Shown: piece by piece, positions 5,299-5,455 of the stretch
How positions within the stretch are numbered: the stretch's first letter is position 1
Layout of the letters: each line of letters begins with the position of its first letter
From: Anaerolineae bacterium
GTDB taxonomy: Bacteria; Chloroflexota; Anaerolineae; 4572-78; NAK82
Reading direction: 5' to 3'
DNA: 5,455 nucleotides
Assembly: GCA_030598425.1 (NCBI GenBank)
Contig: JAUVPY010000220.1
Span: 1-5,455, forward strand
Position numbers and translations under genes: made by a program
The notes under the pieces: model-generated
Seen by the model: the letters and a program-made list of their open reading frames with translations, nothing else
What the model was told of the DNA's origin: nothing
The model's database searches: none

Positions 5299-5455
5299 AC
5301 CCCCCAAACGACTTCGACTTCTGTTTTCGATCCCTTTGGTACGGTCATCATCCAACCCGATTTTGAAGTGAACGGACAAGGGAGTAATGTCGACTCCATT
5401 GCCTTCTGGGAGGCGCCTGACCCGGCTGATACGCTGATGTTTGTCACCGCCAAGA
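5026..5455 (+). CDS. Secreted protein, partial: shared leader fused to a different, possibly beta-propeller domain
   Basis: The open frame runs from GTG to the window edge: 143 codons, with the 3' end missing. Residues 1-29 are a Sec signal peptide almost identical to that of the upstream gene (cleavage VQA-KEP). Residues 30-91 are the same Pro/Glu-rich linker, ending PPVAEFSG. From residue 92 the sequence is unrelated to the neighbour: a Thr/Ser-rich bridge (QTTSTS), then FDPFGTVIIQPDFEVNG (101-117) and NVDSIAFWEAPDPADTLMFVTAK (from 121, quoted in short form: VDSIAFWEAPDP, DTLMFVTAK). This pattern of an Asp-rich strand followed by a hydrophobic TLMFVTAK strand looks like the first blade of a secreted phytase-like or similar beta-propeller. 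I hold that weakly because most of the domain is outside the window. Gene call and secretion are firm; function is not. Confidence 0.8.
   Translation, partial: MERLNSRLLALLLIPTLWVVCGAILPVQAKEPDETANPNLQQIWESDFSPSRELLTVSPPEETGPSLHSGANPPELVPAINTGPPVAEFSGTPQTTSTSVFDPFGTVIIQPDFEVNGQGSNVDSIAFWEAPDPADTLMFVTAK

Overview
The window looks like bacterial DNA from a Chloroflexota-type genome (Anaerolineae or relatives). Genes are GC-rich and have strong AGGAGG ribosome-binding sites. A secreted protein carries a PKD domain and a 'YYYLPLVMR' segment of the kind I associate with Chloroflexota exported proteins. Intergenic spaces hold short TTGGAAGR octamer repeats. This assignment is inference from pattern memory, not a search.

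Left half (148-2310, minus strand): a two-gene operon. The upstream gene (1102-2310) encodes a Tm-1-like ATP-binding protein (UPF0261 family). The downstream gene (148-981) encodes a phosphoenolpyruvate-hydrolase-family TIM-barrel protein. These correspond, in the same order, to the two halves of the plant Tm-1 protein. Here the two reading frames are in the same phase and are separated by one TAA stop and an open 40-codon stretch made of the octamer repeat. A promoter-like sequence with a TATAAT box lies at 2433-2462, inside a tandem 12-bp repeat. The octamer repeat also occurs in the leader (2336-2386) and at the very start of the window, so each gene of the operon is bordered by it. The first 58 bases form a long near-palindrome.

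Middle (about 2463-3220): about 760 bases with no convincing gene. It holds a hairpin (2595-2623), a 35-bp-period direct repeat (2670-2729), an extended -10 promoter-like site (2941-2951) identical over 11 bases to the operon promoter, and a short dispersed-type repeat (3144-3170).

Right half (3221-5455, plus strand): two tandem genes for exported proteins. They share about 395 bp of near-identical DNA (about 95% by hand count) covering upstream leader, ribosome-binding site, GTG start, signal peptide and a Pro-rich linker. They then become unrelated. The first (3343-4872) continues into a PKD domain and an alginate-lyase-like domain. The second (5026 to window end, partial) continues into what may be a beta-propeller. 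The junction lies at the PPVADF codons, a motif that also recurs as an exact 22-bp repeat around the PKD module of the first gene. This suggests modular exchange of cargo domains behind a fixed expression and secretion cassette, and it is the most unusual feature of the window.
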